The notes under the pieces are model-generated. The model worked only from the letters and a program-made list of their open reading frames with translations. It did no database searches and was not told the origin of the DNA. Source: Notamacropus eugenii (lineage: Eukaryota > Chordata > Mammalia > Diprotodontia > Macropodidae). Taken from it: 64,000 nt of DNA. Each line of letters starts with the position of its first letter. The stretch's first letter is position 1. Shown piece after piece: positions 11,801 to 21,672 of the stretch. A program made the position numbers and the translations under genes. The DNA lies in NCBI RefSeq assembly GCF_028372415.1, contig NC_092874.1:54783865-54847864 (forward strand), written 5' to 3'.

Positions 11801-13099
11801 CTCTTGAAACTACCAATCTGGTGCTGAAGTCAAGGTTTTATTGATCTATGAAGAGTTGGTAACCTTTTCTCTTAGTTTAAGGGTAGCCCCTGTTTGCAAG
11901 ACATCACTGGCATAATGAGCTCCATCTGCCTTCCTCCACCTTCATGCCCTTGGAATCACTGCCATTGGGATTCTTGAGAGATCCTGGAGCTCTGATTTGA
12001 AGTCTTAGATGGTGGCAACAGCTGCCTTTTCAATAGTGCTGTAAGATTTGAAACAGTAACCCTTGTGAAACCAATATATGGAATGGGAAGAGCACTCTGG
12101 GCAGTCAGAGATCTGGGGAGGAGTCTGGCTCCAGCATTTACTTACCAGAGTAACTTGGTAACTAACCAGGGCAGATCACTTAACACTCCTAGGCCCCAGC
12201 TGAAAATCGTGGTGGTGTTTTAACTTTTAATTTTTTTTCCTGTGTAGAAACTGCAAAAATAATGTATTTTTGAGGTAAGAGACTCCCAGCATCTATCACA
12301 TGTGGCTCCTACCAAATAATGTATAAATAGCTATTCCTTCTGGATAAACATAAACTATTTTTTCAGAGTTAGGTAATGGAAAAATTTAAGATGCAGGAAC
12401 TAAAAGTGCTAATGAAGACAACAGCACAGTTTCCAAGGAACCAGTTTAAGAATTAGGCACACTAATGGGTATTCTTCTCCATTATGGTCTTCCTGCATTA
12501 TTTTGTCAAGCCAATGTTAAGATTATTAAAAATGAATTTTAAAACAATGATGAAAATGTTTAAAGGCTCTTCCTTGCAGTCCTAGAAGACCCCAAATGAT
12601 TGGTAGACAGCTTCAGTATAAAATCATGGTGTGTGTAGCAATATTCTATCCAATAAGATTTCCATAGTCTTAAATAATACCCAGTGATAATAATAGAATA
12701 AAGAGTTGTAAGTATAATATTGAAAGAAGGCATTCCATGACATTTGTTGCTGTTGCTTCAGTAGGGTCTTTTATATGAGAATCCCTAAAATTGTGACGAT
12801 TTTTTGAAACAGAAAAGACCTCTTCATAACAGTAGTGCTCTACTGAGACTGGCCTTTTTTTGTTTTGTTTTTGCTAGTTCTTAGGCTTTGCTGTGGTTAG
12901 GGTCTGTTTAAGAGCACAGTCTTCCTTGCTATTTACTGCTCATATTCAACGTTGAAATTTTTTTTGTTATTATTATAGGAAGGATGTCTTCTCATAATGA
13001 AAATGTAGAATACAATATGTAAATGAACTATTCTTGGGCATGTTGTAACATTGACCTTTCTTCACCCCGCAGTTCATACAGTGTGTGATGAGTGTCTAA
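5798..13099 (+). CDS. SRI: Sorcin, 3' five coding exons (partial gene)
   Basis: Sorcin is a soluble penta-EF-hand calcium-binding protein that moves to membranes when it binds Ca2+ and regulates ryanodine receptors and other calcium handlers. Joining 5798-5841, 9204-9351, 9863-9976, 11322-11380 and 13073-13099 gives 129 codons in one open frame. They match human sorcin residues 70-198 as I remember it, with few changes (for example MGFSEF for MGFNEF and ALGTMG for ALTTMG). Visible parts are EF2 loop [14 protein letters not shown]3 loop [12 protein letters not shown], the degenerate EF4 and the C-terminal dimerisation EF5 ending FIQCVMSV. All introns are GT-AG and phases agree. The Gly/Pro-rich N-terminus and EF1 are not found and must lie upstream of base 1. 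The gene faces ADAM22 tail to tail. Confidence 0.97.
5842..9203 (+). other. SRI: SRI intron
   Basis: This 3.4-kb intron separates the first aspartate of the EF2 loop from the rest of it. Its main content is a CR1/L3-type LINE remnant at about 7230-8190, interrupted by a short TG/TA repeat at 7518-7560. I saw nothing definable in 5842-7200 or 8200-9200. Confidence 0.85.
7230..8190 (+). repeat. CR1/L3-type LINE remnant (reverse transcriptase C-terminal part)
   Basis: Broken reading frames follow the order of CR1 reverse transcriptase. A ggcttgtgctattcagcat block corresponds to LGPLLFNIF, a TKLG-like block follows near 7455, then the 'GCIK.SV..REV' block near 7740-7790, then the EERL..LGLFSLEKRR block near 7905-7955. 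There are many stops and frameshifts. A TG/TA microsatellite lies inside at 7518-7560. Confidence 0.7.
9204..9351 (+). CDS. SRI: SRI coding exon, EF2 loop and EF3
   Basis: This 148-nt exon runs between acceptor cattcag and donor GTAAGT. It starts [16 protein letters not shown], completing the EF2 loop. It then carries the linker [11 protein letters not shown] and the whole EF3 loop [12 protein letters not shown], the high-affinity site known for the family. It ends one base into the glycine codon of TMG|FRLS. Confidence 0.97.
9352..9862 (+). other. SRI: SRI intron
   Basis: This is a 511-base GT-AG intron. Apart from a short A-run near 9720 I see nothing in it. Confidence 0.9.
9863..9976 (+). 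CDS. SRI: SRI coding exon, EF4 region
   Basis: This 114-nt exon follows acceptor cctcccatttag and ends at donor GTATGT. It encodes [20 protein letters not shown] and [17 protein letters not shown]. The loop lacks a full set of calcium ligands, as expected for EF4 of sorcin. Confidence 0.96.
9977..11321 (+). other. SRI: SRI intron
   Basis: It holds a MIR/THER-type SINE at about 10683-10897 and otherwise AT-rich unique sequence. A 106-codon open frame at 10275-10595 on the - strand has no recognisable features. Confidence 0.88.
10683..10897 (+). repeat. MIR/THER-type SINE
   Basis: It has the core gacttggaatcaggaagac, the cagtttgcttttctgtaaa block and the long 3' tail 'tttgtaaagtgctttgtgaa' with ctatataaatgttagc. 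Confidence 0.75.
11322..11380 (+). CDS. SRI: SRI coding exon, [19 protein letters not shown]
   Basis: This 59-nt exon follows acceptor tgttttttcag and ends at donor GTAAGT. It encodes the start of EF5, the pairing EF-hand of penta-EF proteins. Confidence 0.96.
11487..11800 (-). mobile_element. Composite marsupial SINE with target-site duplications
   Basis: Thirteen-base duplications ctcttgaaactac flank it exactly at 11474-11486 and 11801-11813. Read on the - strand it begins ggggcagttaggtggtgcag, a MAR1 head, followed by the core with the tgagttcaaat box. After about 170 bases it switches to a different body that ends near cgaagggacgaacacata. That body resembles the repeat at 56610-56860. 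The duplications show it moved as one unit. Confidence 0.85.
12085..12210 (+). repeat. MIR remnant
   Basis: Weakly preserved MIR order: gggaagagcactctgg, gtctggctccagc, agggcagatcacttaac, cctaggccccag. Confidence 0.5.
13073..13099 (+). CDS. SRI: SRI last coding exon, FIQCVMSV-stop
   Basis: After acceptor ttcaccccgcag the exon codes FIQCVMSV and TAA, identical to the human C-terminus. The same exon continues into the 3' UTR. Confidence 0.96.
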   Translation, partial: FIQCVMSV

Positions 13100-13295
13100 A
13101 TCGGAGGAAGAAGATGGTGGAAACAACCAACATTCCTGTTTGCATTTTGCTTTGCATTTGTTGATCTGTCATCTGTAATGTCTGTAACTTAACATTGGCA
13201 CATTCTCAGAGACTCATTTTGTAAAGGTTCATTGCTTTATATACAATTAAGGTTTTTGTTTTTAGTTTTGATAATAAAAGTTTATTAAAAAGAAA
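13100..13295 (+). other. SRI: SRI 3' untranslated region
   Basis: About 195 bases follow the stop codon up to an expected cleavage site some 15-20 bases after AATAAA at 13273-13278. The exact cleavage base is inferred. A downstream stretch near 13313-13345 is moderately GT-rich. Confidence 0.8.
13273..13278 (+). promoter_or_regulatory. SRI: SRI poly(A) signal AATAAA
   Basis: This is a canonical hexamer 174 bases after the SRI stop. It belongs to the inverted-repeat string AATAAAAGTTTATT, so the opposite strand also carries AATAAA at 13281-13286. Confidence 0.85.
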
Positions 13296-13734
13296 TTTTA
13301 ATAACTTAAGATCGAGTATGATACATCATGCCTTGAGTTTGGGAATTCCCATGAGCCATTGTTAATCATGCTTTGTTTTCTTGCTAAGCCATTATTATGT
13401 AAATTTAAGATAGTTAAGAGTTTGAGCCATACTATGTATTTTCCATCAAGTTCAACTAAAATCTTTTAATGAATGTGTGGTTGTCTTTCCTTTTATGTAG
13501 AAGTTTGTCATCTATGTGTCTGTAAGTATTGAGTAAGGCATTTAAATAACTCATACCCATCCTGTGTGTAAAAAGAGAATAGAATGTGGTGATCCAGATC
13601 TATATTGGCTTTTGCTTTTTGCACATTTGAAAACCAAATAATTTGTTATTTGGTTTTAGCTCTGAATTTTGCCCTTTGAGTTGTCTTGAATTCAGGCCTT
13701 TAGGGCCAAACTCAAGGGTATAAATAGGGTATGA

Positions 13735-14045
13735 ATGTGGACAAACTCTAAAAATTCTCAGTTGAAATTTGCAGGTCTTCTGTTTTCTGAATCACTTCAC
13801 AGACTTAAATGACACCATAGTTGCCATAATGACAGTACGCTAAAGAATAAAGAAAAGTGGGACTCACGGGAGGGAGGGGCTATCAACCTGGCAACTATCT
13901 TCAGGTTCTGAAGCCCTTTCAGCCACAGCCCCTGAAGACCTACAGAAGAAAGTCCTTAGCACCTAAATCTGATTCTGACACGACTTAACATCAGAGATGG
14001 CCATTATTTTTTCAGTAGGAATGATGCTAAAGAAGATGCTCTGTC
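13735..14045 (+). repeat. Duplicated segment, copy 1
   Basis: Shared landmarks with copy 2 include gtggacaa, cagttgaaa, gccataatg, 'ttcaggttctgaagcc', 'cagccacagcc', aacatcagagatggcca and cagtaggaatgatgc, all in the same order and orientation. The nature of the segment is unknown. Confidence 0.75.
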
Positions 14046-15514
14046 ATCTACATTGACACTCCACCCTAAGGCTCACTAAGGCGATCCTGATTTTATTTTT
14101 GATACACTAACTGTAAAGTTAGTTCTGGTAAGGTCTTTGTCAAGTTTGGAACAGCATAGTCCAGAGGCAGGGTTATTGATTGCATGTGGATTACAATCCA
14201 TTTGGAAGAGGTTCAGGGTGCCATTTTGATTTGGTGCCAACAAGGAAGGACCCTTACCCATTTTCCCTTCCCTACCGCCCCCCACCCCTTGCCTAGGTAT
14301 TTTTCAAGGGCTCTTAATATTTTTTAGTGTGTCAGCACTAAAAAGCAAGCTAGAAAGAATATGCTCAAGATGAGCAAGACCAGGCTTACATTTTTGAGGT
14401 TTGATTTTTCTGGCTGGCTTTTTCAGATGTATTAAAGCCGCTGGTTGATGGCCTTAGTTGATGGCATGATGGCATCATGGTAGAGCAGAACAAGTATTGA
14501 ATAAACTTGGCTGGCCACACAGGAGTCGGGTTTAAGCCTCCTCTTGGACAGTTTACCTCTCTGACCAAGTTACTTGACCTATCAGCCTTAGTTTCTTAAA
14601 GCCTAACCGGGGCTGAGATTATCCAAGGAGAAAATTCATGTAGAGTTCTTTGCACATTTTGAAGCACTACATAAATCAGGGATTATTTAGAATCAAAGGA
14701 TGATCAATGATGTATATGAAAACACTTTATAACATAAGACTGCTATACAGCAGTAAAGTGGGCTGATTGTTCTGTGACTTTATTAAGCAGTTTCCTGAGA
14801 TCATGCCTGAGGATAGGGAGTCTCCTTTTCTTGACAAATTTGAAGTATCTGCCCCTCTCATTAATTATAACTGAGGCCCTCTAAGTTACCCTTGAATCTC
14901 ATGTTTCTTTACTTCTATTTTATGTTGGAATCTATTTCACCCATTGTGTACTTTTTGTTCATTCATTTTTTAGTCCTTTTTCTCCGAAACCTTTTTTCTG
15001 AGTTTTATTGGATATTTGTTTTTAAGCCATATAAATAATTGCTCACATAAATATAACTTGAATACTTTGGTTTGGATTTAGCACTGTACTAAACATAAGT
15101 TCCTCTGGTAGTTCCAACTCAAGGCAATCTAGCATCACCACAAGGATCAGCGTCCTTCTACTTTGACCTTGCAGATCTATGGAATTAAATCTTAAGTTAA
15201 AAGTATATTTAACCCTAATGAAATTACATGGAAAGAATTCCTCAATTCCACAGAAGTGGCTGCATGAAGACTGTACTACACCTATTGTTAGGAACTTAAT
15301 AAACGTTTGATGAACAAATGAGCCATATCTTTGAGGCAGCTGTTGTAGATTGGTTACTTAAAATATGTTTATGCTTGAATTGTTCTGATAGGGTAGGATA
15401 GTTGGCTATTACTGTGTCTTTGAGATGGCAGAACAGAATGTTAATTAGTTTGGGTTAAAATACAGTAGTCATTGCAAAATATCTTTCTTCATGAATCATA
15501 ATCAAGAATACTGC

Positions 15515-15845
15515 AGTGGACAAGCTGCAAACATAAGCAGTTGAAAATTGCAAATCTTCTACTTTCCAATTCTCTTGGCACACTTAAGTGGCACAGTAAT
15601 TGCCATAATGGAATTAAACTCAAGTGAGGCTAGGGGCGGGGGGAGGTGTTGACCTGGCATCTGTCTTCAAGTTCTGAAGCCTTGCCAGCCACAGCCTCTG
15701 AAAAACCACAAAACAAAGTTCATAGCACCAAAGTCTGTCTCTGACAGATGACAACATCAGAAATGGCCATGGGTTTGGTTTGGTTTTTTTCAGTACAAAT
15801 GATGCCAAACAATTCACCTTCAGGATAATCAAGCTTTTCCATCTG
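15515..15845 (+). repeat. Duplicated segment, copy 2
   Basis: This is the partner of 13735-14045. It carries cagttgaaaattgcaaatc, gccataatgg, tcaagttctgaagcc, cagccacagcctctga, acatcagaaatggcca and cagtacaaatgatgcc. It lies about 1.78 kb downstream of copy 1. Confidence 0.75.
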
Positions 15846-16266
15846 CCCTCTAGCTGAATTCTCTATGCGTTGTCCCCCCACTTAAAGAGTATAGTCTGTT
15901 TGAGAAGATAGGGGCTAGCCTAGTCTAATTTGTAGCATTGCCAGGCACATACGAGGCACCTAATAATTGTTTTTTTCATTCATTCATTCATGGGTATAGA
16001 TGAAGAATCTACAGTAGTCTCCCTAAAAATCTAAGTATTAAAAAAATTAGTGCTCCAGCTCATTAACCCTCATGTACCTCAGCCAGGCCAGAATAGTCAT
16101 TACCACCAGGAAGGGGAAAGAAACTACATGTAATTCATCCCCTGTGACATTCTCTCTACCCTCTATCCCTCCATTCTTCTGTAAATAACAGTTTAGCATA
16201 CAAATTTATACGCAAGATAGAGAATTAAAGGGTTATGGAAAACACAAAACATTCATTGAAAGTCAC

Positions 16267-16272
16267 TTTATT
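16267..16272 (-). promoter_or_regulatory. ADAM22: Probable distal ADAM22 poly(A) signal
   Basis: The - strand reads AATAAAGTGAC and is followed within 30 bases by the T/GT-rich stretch tgttttgtgttttcc, a good downstream element. A second AATAAA lies just upstream at 16315-16320. Use is inferred from sequence only. Confidence 0.6.
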
Positions 16273-17514
16273 GATGTTACAATAATAGTAACATAGAAAA
16301 CCGTGGATTTTTTTTTTATTAGACTCAGTGGACACTAATAAAATTGTGGAAGGATTCGGAACCTCAAATTACAGTGACTTTTAAAAACAGCAAAATTTCA
16401 CATTTAGCTATTAATGTAGGGAGGATTATAACCAGAACAGCCCATATAACAAAAGCACTCAGGAAAGCAGCTACAGTGATAGATTTCATATTGGTCTTTG
16501 CTGGAAGTAGCAAGAAGAACTTGGGAAATGTTGGTCTGCCAAGCAAAATCCAATACCTTAAGTAATGGTTGTCTTAAGTTTATACAATAATTGCCCCTTC
16601 CCCCAACAGTGAAACCAGCATAGATTCTTTTCATGCCACTATTAACACTTCACCATGGGGTGGCTCCAAGTTATTTGAATTTCACTTTTTGAAAGTAATG
16701 TTTAAGAGTTCTAGCACAGATTGGTAACTATGTTGATATCATATAACTAGTTTCTGAATGAAAGAAACTCTGTTGGGGACACCAATTTGGGGAAAGAGTC
16801 CATTTTCTAGCCAGTTACAAAAGTATGATTGGTTCTTGTGAAGGAAACTATTTTGTACTTGTAGCGTTATTGTAAAAAAAAAAAAAGTATATAAAACATT
16901 AGGTATTTGTGTGTGTGTAATTTTTGTCCATTAAAAAGACTGACTGATTACGCCAGTCTCACAATCTGAATGTGTACTGGACTAGAAAACTCAGGTTTCG
17001 TAACCAGGCAGTGATACACATATAATTTAGCAGGAATTCTTATGCTGTAATTGAATAAATGTGTTAATTCATATTAGCACTTGGATGTGTTGTATCATAT
17101 ATTATCACTAGCACCGCTATAGTTAAAGATCTGGGCTATTTGCAAGAATTTCTGTCTTGACCATAAACAACAGACTATGGCCGTCAGGGTGAAAATAAGA
17201 AAACACGTAGGCCAGAATAAACCTTATAAATTACAGAAATAGAGGGATGGGTAAGGGAGGAGGGAAGACAAGGTAGAGAATAGTGCTTTCTTCACAGACT
17301 CATTCATCCTGTATAGTCTGAATCTTGCCAGTTCCCGCTGGTGCTTCATTGTATACCTTTCTACAGTTTTCTTTATATAGACTCTCCTACTTTTCTGTGT
17401 ATTAATATTTGAACTTTTAGGAAAGCTAGTGAGGCAAATTGGAGGCAACCCCTTCTTTTATATACTTAGATTCATCAACTGTTAGATCTAGAAAAAATTT
17501 AAAAGATTATGTTT

Positions 17515-17766
17515 CAGGGGTTCTTAACCTTTCTTTAGGGGGGCCATGAAACCCTTTAGTCCCTCCCTTGCCCTCTCCATGAATCCCCTTTCAAAATAAT
17601 GCTTTGTTGCTTACATTCATAATTGCAAGAAATGGTCGATTTCAGAGATTAGTGAAAATAGAGATGTAATTTTTTGCCCCATCCAAACTCACAGAAGCCC
17701 TGAAATTTATCCATGGACCCCTTGGGATTATATAGTTAATGTTGCACTCCAAGTTAAGAACCCCAG
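17515..17766. mobile_element. hAT-like MITE, family A, inside a MIR
   Basis: The ends are caggggttcttaacc and ttaagaacccca. MIR sequence (reverse) flanks it on both sides, about 17475-17514 and 17767-17870, so the MITE landed in an existing MIR near its atctagtcc motif. The interior differs from other family members. Confidence 0.6.
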
Positions 17767-20209
17767 ATCTAGTCCAGCCCCCCACTCCCCACTTTTAAAG
17801 ATGAAGAAACAAGCCTCAGAGAGCACTTGTGACTTGCTTTTGTTTGGCACTACAGTTCTGAATAATAGGACAGCTACGACAGACAGCATCATTGTGAACA
17901 ACCCTGTAAAGCAAAACTAGGGGAGCAGGTGAACTGAAGGGGCTTCTCCCAGAGCTACCCAGAGGGCCCAGGGGTCTAGGGCCTGCCCCACACCCTAAGT
18001 CAGGAGGGACCCTGAACCATTCCTGCTGTTGGGTTTGTTCTGAGACCTACCCTGATAAATAATCCTTTCTGATTTGGGAATGGGAGGGGGCTCGCTTCCC
18101 AGGTCTATATGTGTGCTTTAGTTTGTTTTCTAGCCCTCAAGAGAGATTGTAATGGAAAATTTCTGATGATGGGGGTGGGTGGAAAAAGCAAGCCTTTAAG
18201 GAAGATGGAGAACTTTGCAGTATCTCATATCATGCCAGGCAAGTGGTCACATATAGCCAATGCACATGTCCAGTTGTATTTATAAGAACAAATCCTGCCA
18301 CACAAACGTAGTTACTTAGGGTCTGTATTTTGGGATGTGTTTGAAACAATTAACAAAAGGGGAGTTGTCTAAGATGATGTTGCTGGGCATTCCTTTGCTC
18401 CATAGGTGCATGGGTAGATGTTTGGGAAATGCCTGTGCTTAGCAGACTTGACAGTGAGCACCTGCAAACGTTTCCCAGTGAGTCCGTCTTAACAGCAAGC
18501 ACGTTTAAATGGAGGCCATGTGTGTTGTTGCTTGTTCATCAGTGAATTTCCACTAGAGACTGCAGAAATGATTCCACACCTTCCTCCCCATGAAAATCAT
18601 AGGTGGGAACATTTAAATAACATTGTGTTCTTATCAGGCCGAAAGACATTCTTCTCCATCCATAATCTCCATAAGCATAAAGGCCTGTTCTATTTAGAAA
18701 AGATCTCTGACATACGACTATACCCTGAAAAAAGATCTCTGATGAATGTCTATTTCTTTAAACCAAGCACTTGGCTTTGGTCAGGAGTTTACTTGTCAAA
18801 GGAGTGTTGTAGGCAAAGCAGCTTCTCTTTGAAATCCAATCCATGCTGCAGAGAAAAATTATCTGGGTGGCATTGTAAATAAAAGTCTATAAGATACTGA
18901 CAGGGAATTAAGGAATAAACGTATCTTGTTTTATGTATTTATATGTGTATATATAATATGCACATATCATATATATGTAAATACGTATATTTAAATATAG
19001 ATATATAAAGTGCTAATAAAGGCAGGTACTGCTTTAGATGAGAGGGATGGTCAGGGAATTACTGAGACCTGCTATCTGATCCACTAGGGAAAGACCTCTC
19101 TGAACCATGCTGCATAACAGTCGATATGGTAAAACTACTGTAGATTTGTGGGGCTAGGTCTGAATAAATTTTAACAGAGCTTTGTATGTAAGGCTTAAGC
19201 AAATCTAAACAGTGGCATTAGGGGAATGAAAGTCTATATCACTTAAATAACACCAGAAAGAGGAAAGAAATACTGAGTTTGGCCAGAAGACAATAATCAA
19301 AAATATAATATGCAGTTGGCTAACCAGAGAAAAATGGGTTAGGGGTCAGTTCCAACTCTGTCACTAACTCACTATATGACAATGAATGTTTCATCTGATC
19401 TTTTTAACCAGAAACTTTTTAAAAAATTATTTTTGAACTATTAGAAAGGCTCCTATTAACACCAAGAATGCTAAATCACCCGTTTAGAAAAACAGATCTC
19501 AATGGCTTTGATTGAAGCAGTGGTTGAGAATTAGAATCTGTTTTTACAGGTTGATCCTACAAAGACCCCTGAATTCATTAATAAACTTAAACCAAACCCA
19601 CACAGAACAATTCTCCCATGCTTAGGGATGATTCTGGTCATGAAACAGTCTAGGAATCATTTTCCCAGAATGCTTCACAATGTCCAGGGATTGGCTGATT
19701 CTCTTCCACTGGCCGCTCTTCATGGAGGGGTTTTGCCTTTCTCTTTGGACTACTTTGCCCTTGTGGAGATGGTTTACCTGCCACTCCAGAATTCCACGGC
19801 AGTTTGTGCTTCCCACCTACAAGATGTATGGCTGCATCAGAACGCAGGCCCCTTGACCAATGTTCCTGACAGCCCTCAAAGCCAAGGCAGACCTTCCCCT
19901 TACAGAAGCCTCCCTAGTCACCTGTCTAACTGGTAAGAGATTGATTGAGAATGAGAAGTTAATTATCAATGAACCGTTCCTTTCAGTCAAGGATTGTTTT
20001 CAAGTCCTTCAGTCATCTTTGACAAGTAGAAATTTTCTGACGTTTTATTTTAGCTGAAAGTTTGAAGGACAAAAAGCTGGGGTTCAAAGGAAGACTGTGA
20101 AGGCCCCAATATTGTTATTCTGTGCTTAGTACAACCATATTCCAGTGGTCTGTTTCTCAGAATATGATTCAGAGAATGCCTTTGTTTCCCTCCTTGGAAA
20201 CAAGGATGG

Positions 20210-20385
20210 TACGTGGTAAGGATGATGGATTTGGAATCAGACCTGGGATCAAACCCACTTTTTTCTTGTGTGACCTTAACACTTCACCTCAGCAATCACT
20301 CTTTGAGCCTTCCACTCCCCTCATCTGTAAAGGAGGGGTTTGGATTAAATGACCCTCCAGCTCTAGAACTATGAATTTATGACCC
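20210..20385 (+). repeat. MIR
   Basis: It contains atggatttggaatcagacct, 'cctcatctgtaaaggagg', and the tail ccagctctagaactatgaa. Confidence 0.7.
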
Positions 20386-21415
20386 TGGAATCCCTGTCCA
20401 ATCAACCTATAAAAGGGATTTGTGCTTGTGTTTAATGCTATGTACCCATTCTTCGGGTGAGTTTCATCAAAATCCCTATGATTTTAGATGACATATCTGA
20501 AGTTCCAAAAGAATGTGTCTCCAAGTCACATTAATTATCATTAATAATCTGTGTGAAAGAACTCAATAAAATGGCATAGACTGGAAAGCCATGATAGAAC
20601 ATTGACAACAATCACTTGACCTCTAACAACACAATCATTGCAATAAACATAAAGTTCTTTCTCCATCATTTCTAGCTGAAAATCACTAAAGGGAGTGACC
20701 TAGAGAGCTTGGGAGTTACAAACAGTCCTCACGAGCTGACTTCCGGCTGCTTACCACTGTCAATTTCCTTCAACAGTATCTCCTGAAAGGCACATGTTCA
20801 CCATTTCCTTTGAAAATAATGGGAGAGGAGAAGGGAATGAGAGAGACAAAGACCAGCCTGTGGCCACGTAGTTGCAAATGGGTTCTTTCCTTGTCAAGAC
20901 TGGAGCAACTCCAACTGGACAACAGACATCTCTGAGGTACGCTAAATTTAAATTGTTAAACTCATTCATCTATTCCATGTAAGCTATGAAGTACCCATCA
21001 TATACTCCATACTGGAGAACATTCAATCCACATTAAAATGAGAGGTCTTGTTCAAAAGCCACTTTTATTTGCACAGTCTTCAAAGTCTCCCAGCCCTCCT
21101 TGGCACTGGCCATTTGGTCATGTGGCCAAATACTTACCCAAACCTTTGCAAGAAGGTTTTGCATTTTTGATACAAGATCAATGTTCAAGTCAATATCATG
21201 CCCTGCCCTTTAAAATGCTCTATGTGTTTTGTATTTTAAAGTGGGTGGGATTACTTTTTTAAAACTATATCCGAAGACGTATAATCAAAGGAAGTACATT
21301 ACAGAAGGCATGAACATAAAAACAGTACCAAAGGCTGCTTGAGATCTTGGATGCTCACGCTGTTTCCATTTAAGCACTTCCTGCATAGAAATTAATAGGG
21401 GGAAGCTAATTAAGT

Positions 21416-21672
21416 GGGGGGCAGTTAGGTGTTACAGTGGATAGAGTGCTGGGCCTGGAGTCAGGAAAACTCATCTTCTTGAATTCAAATCTGATCTCAG
21501 ATAATTCCTAGCTGTGTAACCATGGGCAAGTCATTTAACCCTGTTTGCCTCAGTTTCCTCATCTGTAAAAGGAGCTGGAGAAGAAAATGGCAAACCACTC
21601 TATTATCTTTGCCAAGAAGAACTGAAATAGGGTCATGAAGAGTTAGACACAACTGAAACAAGTGAACAACAA
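21416..21672 (+). mobile_element. MAR1/WSINE-type CORE-SINE in ADAM22 3' UTR
   Basis: Nearly complete: ggcagttaggtgttacagtg head, gcctggagtcaggaaaac, agctgtgtaaccatgggcaa, cctcagtttcctcatctg, gagctggagaag, and tail ending agtgaacaacaa. It lies antisense to the ADAM22 transcript. Confidence 0.85.

Larger units (their letters stand above)
11381..13072 (+). other. SRI: SRI last intron
   Basis: It contains the composite SINE at 11487-11800 with clean target duplications and a MIR at about 12085-12210. I see nothing definable in 12215-13060. Confidence 0.88.
13296..16249. other. Intergenic gap between SRI and ADAM22
   Basis: About 2.95 kb separates the two inferred poly(A) sites. It holds the two related segments at about 13735-14045 and 15515-15845, a MIR at about 14490-14695 and L2 tail fragments at 15275-15315 and 15885-15985. 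No gene is visible. Confidence 0.75.

Noticed and set aside
18520-18882. 120-codon open frame on the + strand
   Set aside because: It lies antisense in the ADAM22 3' UTR, has no recognisable domain and no splice or promoter context; chance frame in AT-rich DNA.
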